Source of the DNA: Mycobacterium sp. ST-F2
Lineage (GTDB): Bacteria; Actinomycetota; Actinomycetes; Mycobacteriales; Mycobacteriaceae
Direction: 5' to 3'
Length of the DNA stretch: 64,000 bases
Assembly (NCBI RefSeq): GCF_001905655.1
Contig: NZ_JMHT01000005.1
Location: 1-64,000, forward strand
This document shows, one piece after another, positions 34,411-42,647 of this stretch. The notes under the pieces were generated by a model. That model saw only the letters and a list, made by a program, of their open reading frames with translations, was not told where the DNA came from and did not search any database. Position 1 is the first letter of the stretch, and each line of letters starts with the position of its first letter. Position numbers and translations under genes: made by a program.

Positions 34411-35436
34411 CTACTTGGCGGTGTTCCAGAACGGCGACAGCTGGTCACTGAATCGGTTGTCGACGTATTGCGAGAAGTTGGGTTTGTGCTCGATCTGTCC
34501 GGACGTTTCGAAGACGTCGGCGAGCTGCTGCTCGGACGCGATCACCGCGTCGTTGATGGGTGTGGACAGCCGCAGGCTTCGCGACTGCGCGGCCCGGGCA
34601 ACCTGCGGATCGATTCCGATTGCCGCGGCGTACTTTTCGTACCAGAGGTCGGGGTGTTCTTTCGCCCAGAGGGACGCCCGGGCGATCCGCTGGACGAGGT
34701 CTGCGAGCGCGGTGTTGCGTTTGGCGTCCTGTAGCGCGGCGGTCGAGGCGATCCCGAACCCGTAGCCGTTGGTGACATCCTGCGCGGTGACCAGGGTGCG
34801 TACCTTGAGCTGCTTCTGCGCCAGGGCGGTGTACGGATCCCAGATGGCCCACGCATCGGCCTGCCCCTGACTGAGGGCGGTGAAGGCGTCGGCAGGCTGC
34901 AGGAAGACCAGCTGAATATCTTTGACTGTCAGACCGGCTTTCTGAAGCTGGAGCAAAAGATGACCGTGCGCCGAGCTGCCCTTACCGACAAGCACCTTCT
35001 TGCCGCGGAGTTCGGCGACGGAGTGGACGGGCGAATCAGCGGGAATGAGGATCTGGTCGCCGGTCGCGCTGTTCGAATATGCCGAAACCACCCGGATTTT
35101 CGCGCCGGACGCGGCGCCGAAGATCGGCGGCGTATTGCCGGTGACAGCGAAGTCGATCTTTCCCGCGGTCGCGGCCTCGACTTGGGGTGGTCCTGAGGTG
35201 AACGTCGAGAACTGGACCTTGTAGGGCACGTTGTCCAGCTCCCCGGCGGCCCGCAGCAGCGCTTCGGTGCCACCCTTCTGATCGCCCACCTGGAGCGTCA
35301 GCCCGGTCAGGTCTGACGACGGAACTGTTTGCGGGACAGCCAGATCGCTCTTGGTGTCGCGGCTGGACACGCAGGCGGTGAGCACGGCGCCGGCAGCCAC
35401 GATCGCGAGCAGGCGGGATATCGCTGAGTGTCTCAC
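34411..35436 (-). CDS. ssuA: Sulfonate ABC transporter substrate-binding lipoprotein
   Basis: A 341-residue lipoprotein with lipobox AGAVLTAC (Cys near residue 22) that captures aliphatic sulfonates outside the membrane. The mature domain has the NMT1/SsuA pattern: TLQVGDQKGGTEALLRAAGE, GKIDFAVTGNTPPIFGAASG, KKVLVGKGSSAHGHLLLQLQ, QADAWAIWDPYTALAQ. The start is GTG 35436 with AGGAGA before it. A 12-base gap separates it from ssuD. Confidence 0.92.
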   Translation of the reverse strand: MRHSAISRLLAIVAAGAVLTACVSSRDTKSDLAVPQTVPSSDLTGLTLQVGDQKGGTEALLRAAGELDNVPYKVQFSTFTSGPPQVEAATAGKIDFAVTGNTPPIFGAASGAKIRVVSAYSNSATGDQILIPADSPVHSVAELRGKKVLVGKGSSAHGHLLLQLQKAGLTVKDIQLVFLQPADAFTALSQGQADAWAIWDPYTALAQKQLKVRTLVTAQDVTNGYGFGIASTAALQDAKRNTALADLVQRIARASLWAKEHPDLWYEKYAAAIGIDPQVARAAQSRSLRLSTPINDAVIASEQQLADVFETSGQIEHKPNFSQYVDNRFSDQLSPFWNTAK

Positions 35437-35448
35437 TGTCGTCTCCTG

Positions 35449-36201
35449 TCAGACGCCCAGCTGCGTGAGCAGCTCGGCGCGGTAGTCGTCGGTGCGTCGG
35501 TCCCGCAGTCCGTGGGGCTGGCGGGGGTTTTCGATGCGCAGGGTGTGCGCGACCTGGCCGTGCTCGAGCACCACGACGGTGTCGGCCAGGGCGATGGCCT
35601 CGTCGACGTCGTGCGTCACCAGCAGTACGCCGAAACTGTGCTGACGCCAGAGGTTCAGGAGCAGGCGGTGCATCGACAGCCGCGTCAGTGCATCCAGCGC
35701 GCCGAACGGCTCGTCGAGCAGCAGCAGTTGTGGTTCGGCGACCAGCGCCCGGGCCAGGGACACGCGCTGAGCCTGCCCGCCCGACAAAGTGAGGGGCCAG
35801 GCCTGCGCCTTGTCGGCCAGCCCCACCTCGTCAAGTGCCTGTTCAGCGCGGGAAAGCGCTTCGGCGCGAGACAGTTTGGTGCGAGTCAGGCCATAGCGCA
35901 CGTTGTCGCGGACAGAACGCCAGGGGAACAGCCGAGGCTCCTGGAACGCGATGGCCGGTGCGCCCTGCACGTCCCGCCGGCCATGGTATTCGTCGGCCAG
36001 CCCGGAAAGCACCCGCAGCACCGTCGACTTTCCGGAACCGCTGCGCCCGACCAGCGCGACGATCTCGCCGCGGTTCACCCGAAGACTGACGTCATCGAGC
36101 ACCCTGTTGCGGCCGTACCACTTGGATACCGAATGCAGCTCTGCCGCGGGTGGCTCGGACACGGCGCGCTTTTCTAACGGTAGTTCGTAAAGCGTTGTCA
36201 T
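35449..36201 (-). CDS. ssuB: Sulfonate ABC transporter ATPase
   Basis: A 250-residue ABC ATPase. Walker A is GRSGSGKST, the Q-loop is AFQEPRLFPW, the signature is LSGGQAQRVSLARAL, Walker B is LLLLDEPFGALD, and the switch histidine is in VTHDVDEA. The LFPWRSVRDNVRYG phrase is typical of nitrate/sulfonate/taurine importers. ATG 36201 is used; upstream frame is antisense-like. It lies between the permease and the binding-protein genes. Confidence 0.93.
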   Translation of the reverse strand: MTTLYELPLEKRAVSEPPAAELHSVSKWYGRNRVLDDVSLRVNRGEIVALVGRSGSGKSTVLRVLSGLADEYHGRRDVQGAPAIAFQEPRLFPWRSVRDNVRYGLTRTKLSRAEALSRAEQALDEVGLADKAQAWPLTLSGGQAQRVSLARALVAEPQLLLLDEPFGALDALTRLSMHRLLLNLWRQHSFGVLLVTHDVDEAIALADTVVVLEHGQVAHTLRIENPRQPHGLRDRRTDDYRAELLTQLGV

Positions 36202-36211
36202 GAAATGCCTT

Positions 36212-37048
36212 TCAGTGTCGGTACCGCAGGGCCCGGCGCTCCAGGATGCGAACCAGCCCGTCGGTGACGATGCCGAGCAGCGCGTAGACAACGAGCCCGA
36301 AGATGATCACGTCGATGCGCAGGAAGTCGCGCGCGTTGTTGATGAGGTAGCCGACACCGGAATCGGCATTGATCTGCTCGGCGACGATGAGCGTGAGCCA
36401 GGAGATGGCCAGGGATTGCCGCAGCCCGACGAGGACCTGGGGCGCAGCGCTGGGGATGACGACGGTCCGCAGCCGCTGCAGGGGTGAGAACCCAAGCACC
36501 GCAGCGGTTTCGAACAGTTTCGGATCGACCTGACGAATCGCCGACGAGGTGTTGAGGTACAGCGGGAACGCGGCGCCCAAGGCCACCATGAGCACCTTGG
36601 GTAGTTCGCCGATGCCGAACCAGACGATGAACAGCGGGATCAGGCCGAGGTGAGGCAGGGCCCGGATCATCTGCATCGTCGGGTCCACGGTGGCGTCCGC
36701 CCACTTCGAGAACCCCACGAGGGCGCCGAGTGCGGCGCCGATGATGCCGCCGAGGAAGAGGCCTTCGGCCGCGCGGATTCCCGAAACGCGCAGTGCCTCG
36801 GCGAGCTGACCGTTGCCGATCAGCTCGATGCCGGCCTCCGCGATGGTCTGGGGTGCGGGCAGGATGGCGGGATCAATGAGGCCCCACGCGCTTCCGGCCT
36901 GCCACAGCAGCAGCACAGCAATTGGAGACAGCCAGCGGATGATTTCCCAGCGCCGCGCGTAGACCCGGCTACGCCATTGCGGCGCAACGGGTTCGGTATC
37001 GGGGGCCACCGGCGTTACTGCGGCCACCGGGGCCTCGCGCGTAGTCAT
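36212..37048 (-). CDS. ssuC: Sulfonate ABC transporter permease
   Basis: A 278-residue inner-membrane permease with about six helices. The coupling-helix motif of this class is LVGLRQSLAISWLTLIVAEQ. AEGLFLGGIIGAALGALVGF and LPHLGLIPLFIVWFGIGELP are also typical of SsuC/TauC. A cytosolic N-tail precedes helix 1. ATG 37048 is preceded by GGAG. First gene of the operon; the 242-base region upstream must hold the promoter, where I see no recognisable operator. Confidence 0.92.
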   Translation of the reverse strand: MTTREAPVAAVTPVAPDTEPVAPQWRSRVYARRWEIIRWLSPIAVLLLWQAGSAWGLIDPAILPAPQTIAEAGIELIGNGQLAEALRVSGIRAAEGLFLGGIIGAALGALVGFSKWADATVDPTMQMIRALPHLGLIPLFIVWFGIGELPKVLMVALGAAFPLYLNTSSAIRQVDPKLFETAAVLGFSPLQRLRTVVIPSAAPQVLVGLRQSLAISWLTLIVAEQINADSGVGYLINNARDFLRIDVIIFGLVVYALLGIVTDGLVRILERRALRYRH

Positions 37049-37290
37049 CACGCTCCTCACGTCGACGGCAACAGGTCAGGCAGACAGGCCATGGCACCGA
37101 AGGTAGGAGGCCGCTTGCGGGAGGTGAAGATTTACCGTCGCCCTGATTCCACGGGAACGTCGAGGCGGCTACATCGAGGGGCCATCGAAGCCGGCAACCG
37201 GGCTGCCCGGGAGGTTCTCCAGACGATTACGCATGGATCTCGGACGAAAGCGCATTGATCGTCGGGCCCGGCCTGCCTAGGTTTTGAGGC

Positions 37291-38040
37291 ATGAAGACAG
37301 CACTCATCACTGGTTGTTCCTCCGGCTACGGACTCGAAACCGCGCGCTACTTCCACTCGCAAGGCTGGAACGTCATCGCCACCATGCGGACTCCGCATGC
37401 CGATCTGTTCCCGGACTCGGACCGCATCCGCGTACTGGCGCTTGACGTCACGGACCCACAGAGCATCGCCGCCGCCATCGACGCGGCCGGCCCAATCGAC
37501 GTGCTGGTGAACAACGCCGGCGTCGGTGTGGTCGGCGCGTTCGAGGCCACCCCGATGGCGACGACCCGGGAGGTGTTCGAGACCAACACCTTCGGCGTCA
37601 TCGCGATGACACAGGCCGTGGTCCCGCAGTTCCGGGAACGACGCTCCGGCGTCATCGTCAACGTGACGTCCAGTACGACCTTGGCTCCGATGCCGCTGGC
37701 CGCGGTGTACACGGCGAGCAAGGCGGCGATCGAGGGGTTCACCGGCTCGCTGGCGCTGGAACTCGAATTCTTCGGTGTGGCAGCCAAACTCGTCGAACCC
37801 GGTTACGGGCCCGGCACGAGCTTCACGACGAACGGCGCCAGCCGCATGGATGGCCTGATTCCGGAGCCGTACCTGGACTTCGCGGCGCCGGTCATGGCGG
37901 CGTTCGGCGATGTGGACGTCTTCACGACGGCATCCGACGTGGCCGAGGTCGTCTACCAGGCGGCGACCGATACGTCGGGCCAACTCCGGTTCGCGGCGGG
38001 GCCCGACGCGCTGGCGCTGGTCGCTGCGCAGAGCCGGTAG
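37291..38040 (+). CDS. Short-chain dehydrogenase/reductase
   Basis: A 249-residue classical SDR. The NAD(P) motif is TGCSSGYGLETA, the stabilising NNAG is in VLVNNAGVGVV, and the catalytic Ser-Tyr-Lys is in VTSSTT and VYTASKAAIEGF. Residues after the Rossmann motif (TMRTPH) suggest NADP preference. The substrate is not evident. It precedes an AraC-type gene by 35 bases, so the two may be co-expressed. Confidence 0.88.
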   Translation: MKTALITGCSSGYGLETARYFHSQGWNVIATMRTPHADLFPDSDRIRVLALDVTDPQSIAAAIDAAGPIDVLVNNAGVGVVGAFEATPMATTREVFETNTFGVIAMTQAVVPQFRERRSGVIVNVTSSTTLAPMPLAAVYTASKAAIEGFTGSLALELEFFGVAAKLVEPGYGPGTSFTTNGASRMDGLIPEPYLDFAAPVMAAFGDVDVFTTASDVAEVVYQAATDTSGQLRFAAGPDALALVAAQSR

Positions 38041-38075
38041 CCACGCTCTCGCTCGGTCGCGGGTACCGTGTCGAA

Positions 38076-38984
38076 ATGGCAACGGACCCGCTCGATTTCA
38101 TCGTCGCGCTGTTGCAGTCGCGTGGGGTGCGGTCGAAGGTCGTGGCAGGCGGTGGGCGCTGGAGCGTGCGTAAGCCGCGATACACCGATCCGTCCTTCTG
38201 CGTGATGCTCGAAGGGACGTGCTGGTTCATCCCGGAGGGCGGCGACGCCGTCGAACTGCGCGAGGGTGATTTCCTGCTCTTGCCGGAGACGCCCAGTTTC
38301 ATCCTGGCCAGCGACCTCGACCTGCCCGCGACGGACACGGCGATCGATCTCGACCGCGATGCCACCTACGGTGACGGCGCCCCGAGCATGCGCATGCTGG
38401 GTGGGTATTTCCAATTCGACAGGGCGAACGCCGAACTCGTGGCACGGCTTTTGCCGGCGGCGATTCTGATCAGGCGCGACGCACCCGGCGCGTCCCGGCT
38501 GGGCCGCATCGTCGAGTTGATCGCCGAGGAGGCCGACGAGCAGAACCGGTGTCGGGACCTCATTCTCGAGCGCCTGGTCGAGGTGTTGCTCATCGAGACG
38601 TGGCGGTTCGAGACCGAACACGCCGCCGTGGAGCGGGGGTTGCTCGGGGGGCTGGCTGATCCGGCACTCACGCACGCGCTCCGGGCGATGCATGCCGATC
38701 TGGCCGGCCAGTGGACGGTCGAGAAGCTGGCGCGCACGGCGGGGATGTCCCGCGCGGTTTTCGCTGAGCGCTTCTCCCGCACCGTCGGGATGCCGCCGCT
38801 GCAGTACCTCACCGAATGGCGCGTCGCACGGGCCAAGGAGCTACTGCTCGGTGAGCGGCCGTCGATGTCGGCGGTCGCCACCCGGGTCGGGTACGGCTCA
38901 GCGAGCGCCTTCAGTGCCGCCTTCACGCGCGTGGTGGGGTGCTCGCCGGCCGAGTTCGCCCGGCAGGACCGTCAACGCGCGTAA
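38076..38984 (+). CDS. AraC family regulator with cupin sensor
   Basis: A 302-residue regulator of the cupin-6/AraC type. The N-terminal sensor includes FCVMLEGTCWFIPEGGDAVE and LREGDFLLLPETPSFIL. The C-terminal two helix-turn-helix units are visible as TVEKLARTAGMSRAVFAERF and MSAVATRVGYGSASAFSAAF, ending with the GCSPAEFAR motif. It probably controls the SDR gene immediately upstream on the same strand. Confidence 0.88.
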   Translation: MATDPLDFIVALLQSRGVRSKVVAGGGRWSVRKPRYTDPSFCVMLEGTCWFIPEGGDAVELREGDFLLLPETPSFILASDLDLPATDTAIDLDRDATYGDGAPSMRMLGGYFQFDRANAELVARLLPAAILIRRDAPGASRLGRIVELIAEEADEQNRCRDLILERLVEVLLIETWRFETEHAAVERGLLGGLADPALTHALRAMHADLAGQWTVEKLARTAGMSRAVFAERFSRTVGMPPLQYLTEWRVARAKELLLGERPSMSAVATRVGYGSASAFSAAFTRVVGCSPAEFARQDRQRA

Positions 38985-39005
38985 CCGGGGCACATCGAAA
39001 AGGCT

Positions 39006-39251
39006 TCAGAGTCGGTACATTTCGCGTGCCATCGCGGCTTCCTCGAACGACGCCTCCCGGCGTGGTGGGTAGTAGTCGGCACGATGCTGAGGCCAATGGG
39101 TGCGGCCCTGGACCCAGGTGCCGGCGGCCGAGACCGCTTCGGCGACCTGCTGAGCGCTGTGGCGCAACCAATCCCGCATCATCTCCGCGGGGGCCGGAAC
39201 GTGTGCGTGTGTCATGCGTTCGACGCTACGAATCAGCTGGGCGGCGGACAT
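39006..39251 (-). CDS. Small hypothetical protein
   Basis: An 81-residue protein from ATG 39251 (MSAAQLIRSVERMTHAHVPA). It is largely helical and ends in a charged, aromatic stretch (PPRREASFEEAAMAREMYRL). Longer upstream frames are unlikely. It starts 62 bases downstream of the TetR gene's stop at 39314, on the same strand. No family was recognised. Confidence 0.45.
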   Translation of the reverse strand: MSAAQLIRSVERMTHAHVPAPAEMMRDWLRHSAQQVAEAVSAAGTWVQGRTHWPQHRADYYPPRREASFEEAAMAREMYRL

Positions 39252-39313
39252 CGGGCTCGAGGCTGATCTTGATGTCCGCCCGCGGTAGGAGGCGGTAGGG
39301 GTCAGCATCCGAC

Positions 39314-39946
39314 TCAGGGACCGACGAAATCCTCCAGCGCAGACTCGATTTCGTGCGCCAACCGTTGCGGCGCTGCAGCGTCTCCGTGGATCAGATCACG
39401 TAGTGCGCGGTGAAACAGGCCGTCCGCGGTCGCGTAGACGATGGCGGGCGTGACGATGATGCGGGACTCGGTGAGCTCGGCGTACGCGGTGACCGCTTTC
39501 CAGGTGAGCGCAGCCAGGCTGTCGTCGATCTCGTTGATGCTCACCGCGAATCGATCGTCGAAGAGCGCCTGGGTGCGCAGGTCATACCAGAGCCGGTGCA
39601 TGACGGCCGACTCCTGCAGTGAGTTGCTCAGCGCGCTGCTGATGCGAGTTTTGAGCTCGGCCCCGGAGCTGCCGTCGATGACGATGGAGTTGTAGCGGTC
39701 GACGAAATGGTCCTTGTACTGCCGCACGCAGCACATGACGAGGTCGTCTTTGTCGTCGAAGTAGTAGTGCAGAACGCCGAGCGATATCTCGCAATGCTGG
39801 GCGAGCTCCCGCATGCTGGCGCGCGCGAAGCCCAGTTCAGCAAGTCCGCTGGTGGCTTGGGTGGCCAGCTCCTGACGGCGCGCAGCGAACTTTTGCCCAC
39901 GCGCGCCCGCCAGTCGGCCTGCAACGCGGCTCGAAGGGGTATCCAC
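39314..39946 (-). CDS. TetR family regulator beside the dioxygenase operon
   Basis: A 210-residue TetR/BetI-like protein with a GTG start at 39946. The DNA-binding domain (residues about 20-70: FAARRQELATQATSGLAELG, SMRELAQHCEISLGVLHYYF) is followed by a C-terminal domain with the BetI-like pattern AVMHRLWYDLRTQALFDDRF and AIVYATADGLFHRALRDLI. It is divergent from the heme-dioxygenase operon across a 180-base spacer and is the natural candidate for its ligand-responsive repressor. Confidence 0.85.
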   Translation of the reverse strand: MDTPSSRVAGRLAGARGQKFAARRQELATQATSGLAELGFARASMRELAQHCEISLGVLHYYFDDKDDLVMCCVRQYKDHFVDRYNSIVIDGSSGAELKTRISSALSNSLQESAVMHRLWYDLRTQALFDDRFAVSINEIDDSLAALTWKAVTAYAELTESRIIVTPAIVYATADGLFHRALRDLIHGDAAAPQRLAHEIESALEDFVGP

Positions 39947-40042
39947 AGGGCTCCAGTGGCAGATGAGGTGTCAGTGAACTGGCGGGGAATACCAAGTCTA
40001 TTCCTCTGATCAGGTACTTCTGCCCCGGGGTGGCAAAGTTTG

Positions 40043-40052
40043 GACGATCGTC
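40043..40052. promoter_or_regulatory. Short palindrome in the TetR / dioxygenase-operon spacer
   Basis: GACGATCGTC is a perfect 10-base palindrome in the divergent spacer, a candidate core for the TetR operator. Only one copy was found. Confidence 0.3.
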
Positions 40053-40128
40053 TTGAAATGCCTCCAAAGAATGGCGCAGGTCACTATCATGCTCCGCGAG
40101 TACTCGAAATTCGACGGAAATGGTGCCG

Positions 40129-40779
40129 ATGAGTGAACAACAAGCAGCGGCGGACTCTGCTGCGGACGACAGGTTGGCGTGGTTGCGGAAGTCGGTCGCG
40201 GAAGGGCAGCCGGGAGCGGTTGATTCGGCGTGGAGCTGGATCGTCGAGCTGTCCAAGCTGGCGGACAACGACTCCGATGCTGCCGAAGCGCAGCTCAACG
40301 ATCTTTTCCGGCTGGGTACGCCGCCGGTCGATCTGGACGGCCCGACGGAGGGCATTCTCGTCATGACGACGACGAACCCTGCGCTCGATACCGTGACGCG
40401 GGCTGTTACGGCCCTGTGGATGCCGTGGCAGGGCAAGCGCTTCGATTCGGAGGCCGGCACCGGCGACAATCGGCTGACCAAGAGCACTGGCCTGGTTGGC
40501 AAGCTGCTGTGGCCGCTGTATTCGATGCGTGATGCCGAATCCGGCAAACTCGCCTTCGACTTCGCGACCTACGTGGAAGCCGGTAAGGACGACCCCGATC
40601 GTCAGGTCATGGTCATCGATTACGCCAACGTTGAATCGAACCCGCGCCTGGTGATCCGGAGCATCCGGGACGAACTGGTGCAGCTCGTGCCCGGTGTCTA
40701 CCTCGGCAAGATTCTGTTCAACACCGGCTCCGACAAGTACAGCAAGATCGGCTACTTCGCATTGCGCACGCCGCGCTGA
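40129..40779 (+). CDS. Unknown protein, first gene of the dioxygenase-P450 operon
   Basis: A 216-residue protein (MSEQQAAADSAADDRLAWLR). Residues 15-60 form an N-terminal helical segment; from about residue 65 the sequence reads as a beta-rich barrel (EGILVMTTTNP, TALWMPWQGKRFDSEAGTGD, KLAFDFATYVEAGKD, RQVMVIDYANVESNP, VPGVYLGKILFN, YSKIGYFALRTPR), similar in layout to lipocalin-like or DUF4334-type ligand-binding proteins. No catalytic residues are evident. It ends 58 bases before the heme-oxygenase gene. Binding a fatty-acid substrate or product for its neighbours is an inference. An in-frame ATG at 40120 would add three residues. Confidence 0.6.
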   Translation: MSEQQAAADSAADDRLAWLRKSVAEGQPGAVDSAWSWIVELSKLADNDSDAAEAQLNDLFRLGTPPVDLDGPTEGILVMTTTNPALDTVTRAVTALWMPWQGKRFDSEAGTGDNRLTKSTGLVGKLLWPLYSMRDAESGKLAFDFATYVEAGKDDPDRQVMVIDYANVESNPRLVIRSIRDELVQLVPGVYLGKILFNTGSDKYSKIGYFALRTPR

Positions 40780-40837
40780 CAGACCTCGCGTTCACAGCCC
40801 ACCTAAACGACTAACTCGAAAAAGAAACGGCAACAAC

Positions 40838-42640
40838 ATGACTGAGTGGCACGAATACCCGTCTCTGCTCCTGCAGCTGAACGCTCTCACCAAGGCTCGC
40901 GATGACCTTCGCGCGCACAATCTGTACGAGAGCTACGGGATGCGTCCTGCCGATGACCTCGGCCAGCCCACCGAAGAAGTGCGTCGGGCCCGTCAGCCTG
41001 ACGGCACCTGGAACGACCTCGCGGATCCGCACATGGGTGCCAAGGGCACCGGCTTCGGACGCAACGTGCCGCTGTCGATGACCGTCACCGACGTCAAGCG
41101 TCTGCTCAAGCCGGACCCGCGCGTCATCAGCCGCAAGCTGATGGCCCGCGACGACTTCAAGCCCGCCGGCATCATCAACGCGCTGGCCGCTGCATGGCTG
41201 CAGTTCGAGAACCACAACTGGTTCTTCCATGGCGACGGTGTGCCCGACAAGACCATCGACATCCCGCTGAGCGCCGACGACCAGTTCCCCGAGAACCCGA
41301 TGAAGATCCGGTGCACCATCCCGCTGCGCGGCGAGATCGCCGATGGTTGCCCCGCACCTGTTTTCGCCAACGCCGAGACGCACTGGTGGGACGGCTCGCA
41401 GGTCTACGGCAGTGGCAAGGAGCGCCAGTCGCAGGTCCGCACCTTCGTCGACGGCAAGGTGAAGGTCGACCCGAACGGCCGTCTGCCCGAGAGCGACATC
41501 AAGGGCATCGACCTGACTGGCATGCAAGAGAACTACTGGGTCGGCACCGGCCTGCTGCACACCATGTTCGCGCGCGAGCACAACGCGGTCTGCGACGCGC
41601 TCAAGAAGGCCTACCCGAGCTTCGATGATCAGCGCCTCTTCGAGATCGCCGTCCTCGTCGTCTCTGCACTCATCGCCAAGATCCACACCGTGGAGTGGAC
41701 GCCGTGCGTGCTGCGGCATCCGGCGCTGCAGATCGGTATGAACGCGAACTGGTACGGCGCGCTGGGCGAGACGTTCCAGGAGAAGTTCGGCCGGATCAGC
41801 GACAATGAGGCGATTTCGGGCATAATCGGGTCGGCGACGGACCACCACACGGCTCCGTTCTCACTGACCGAGGAGTTCGTCTCCGTTTACCGCATGCACC
41901 CGCTGATCCCGGACGACTGGAACTTCTTCTCGCTGGAGTCGGGCGAGCACCTGGTCAAGGCGGACTTCACCGACCTTCAGGGTGTTCATACGCGTGGCTT
42001 CATGGACAAGATCCAGATGGGCGACATGTGGTATTCGTTCGGTCTGGCCAGCGCCGGTGCCGTGTGCCTGCACAACTACCCGAACGCGCTGCGCAACCTC
42101 ACCCGGGTCGACGGCCAGGTCACCGACCTTGCCACTCTCGACATCGTGCGTGACCGCGAGCGCGGTGTGCCGCGCTACAACGACTTCCGTGAAGCGCTGC
42201 GGATGCCGCGCCGCAAGACCATCGACGACATCACCCCGAACAAGCAGTGGGCGCGAGAGATCAACGAGGTCTACAACGGCGATGTCGACGCTGTCGATCT
42301 GCAGATCGGCATGCAGGCCGAGCAGCCGCCGAAGGGTTTCGGCTTCTCGGACACCGCTTTCCGTATCTTCATCCTGATGGCGTCGCGCCGACTGAAGAGC
42401 GACCGGTTCTTCACCAACGACTACAAGCCCGAGGTGTACACGCAGGTCGGGTTCGACTGGGTGAACAACAACACCATGAAAGACGTCATGCTGCGCCACT
42501 ATCCGGAGCTGGAACCGGTGATCGGCGACGTCGAGCGGGTGTTCGCGCCATGGCCGAAGTTGGGTGCACCGGTGCCGGGCAAGAAGAACCCGGTGGTGCA
42601 GCTGGCCGACTCGGTCCGCGCCTACTTGCCCTGGGGCTGA
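40838..42640 (+). CDS. Alpha-dioxygenase-like heme oxygenase, peroxidase-cyclooxygenase superfamily
   Basis: A 600-residue heme protein of the animal-peroxidase fold, closest in layout to plant fatty-acid alpha-dioxygenases (PIOX type). The distal histidine is in the AAWLQFENHNWFFHG helix (His126, with His131), and THWWDGSQVYGS matches the calcium-site/peroxidase segment. LLHTMFAREHNAVCDAL and KIHTVEWTP follow as in the family. YRMHPLIPD gives Tyr351 and His354, the Tyr-x-x-His pair that supplies the catalytic tyrosyl radical and the proximal heme ligand in cyclooxygenase and alpha-dioxygenase. The expected reaction is stereospecific oxygenation of a fatty acid to a hydroperoxide. The P450 gene begins seven bases after its stop. 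Confidence 0.88.
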   Translation: MTEWHEYPSLLLQLNALTKARDDLRAHNLYESYGMRPADDLGQPTEEVRRARQPDGTWNDLADPHMGAKGTGFGRNVPLSMTVTDVKRLLKPDPRVISRKLMARDDFKPAGIINALAAAWLQFENHNWFFHGDGVPDKTIDIPLSADDQFPENPMKIRCTIPLRGEIADGCPAPVFANAETHWWDGSQVYGSGKERQSQVRTFVDGKVKVDPNGRLPESDIKGIDLTGMQENYWVGTGLLHTMFAREHNAVCDALKKAYPSFDDQRLFEIAVLVVSALIAKIHTVEWTPCVLRHPALQIGMNANWYGALGETFQEKFGRISDNEAISGIIGSATDHHTAPFSLTEEFVSVYRMHPLIPDDWNFFSLESGEHLVKADFTDLQGVHTRGFMDKIQMGDMWYSFGLASAGAVCLHNYPNALRNLTRVDGQVTDLATLDIVRDRERGVPRYNDFREALRMPRRKTIDDITPNKQWAREINEVYNGDVDAVDLQIGMQAEQPPKGFGFSDTAFRIFILMASRRLKSDRFFTNDYKPEVYTQVGFDWVNNNTMKDVMLRHYPELEPVIGDVERVFAPWPKLGAPVPGKKNPVVQLADSVRAYLPWG

Positions 42641-42647
42641 CGGACAC

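Noticed and set aside
33373..34734. 450-codon plus-strand frame opposite ssuD and ssuA
   Set aside because: It crosses two genes, has no motif, and the ssu operon is unambiguous.
39006..39308. Longer start (39308) for the small hypothetical gene
   Set aside because: The extra 19 residues are Ser/Arg-rich without a ribosome site; ATG 39251 is more plausible.
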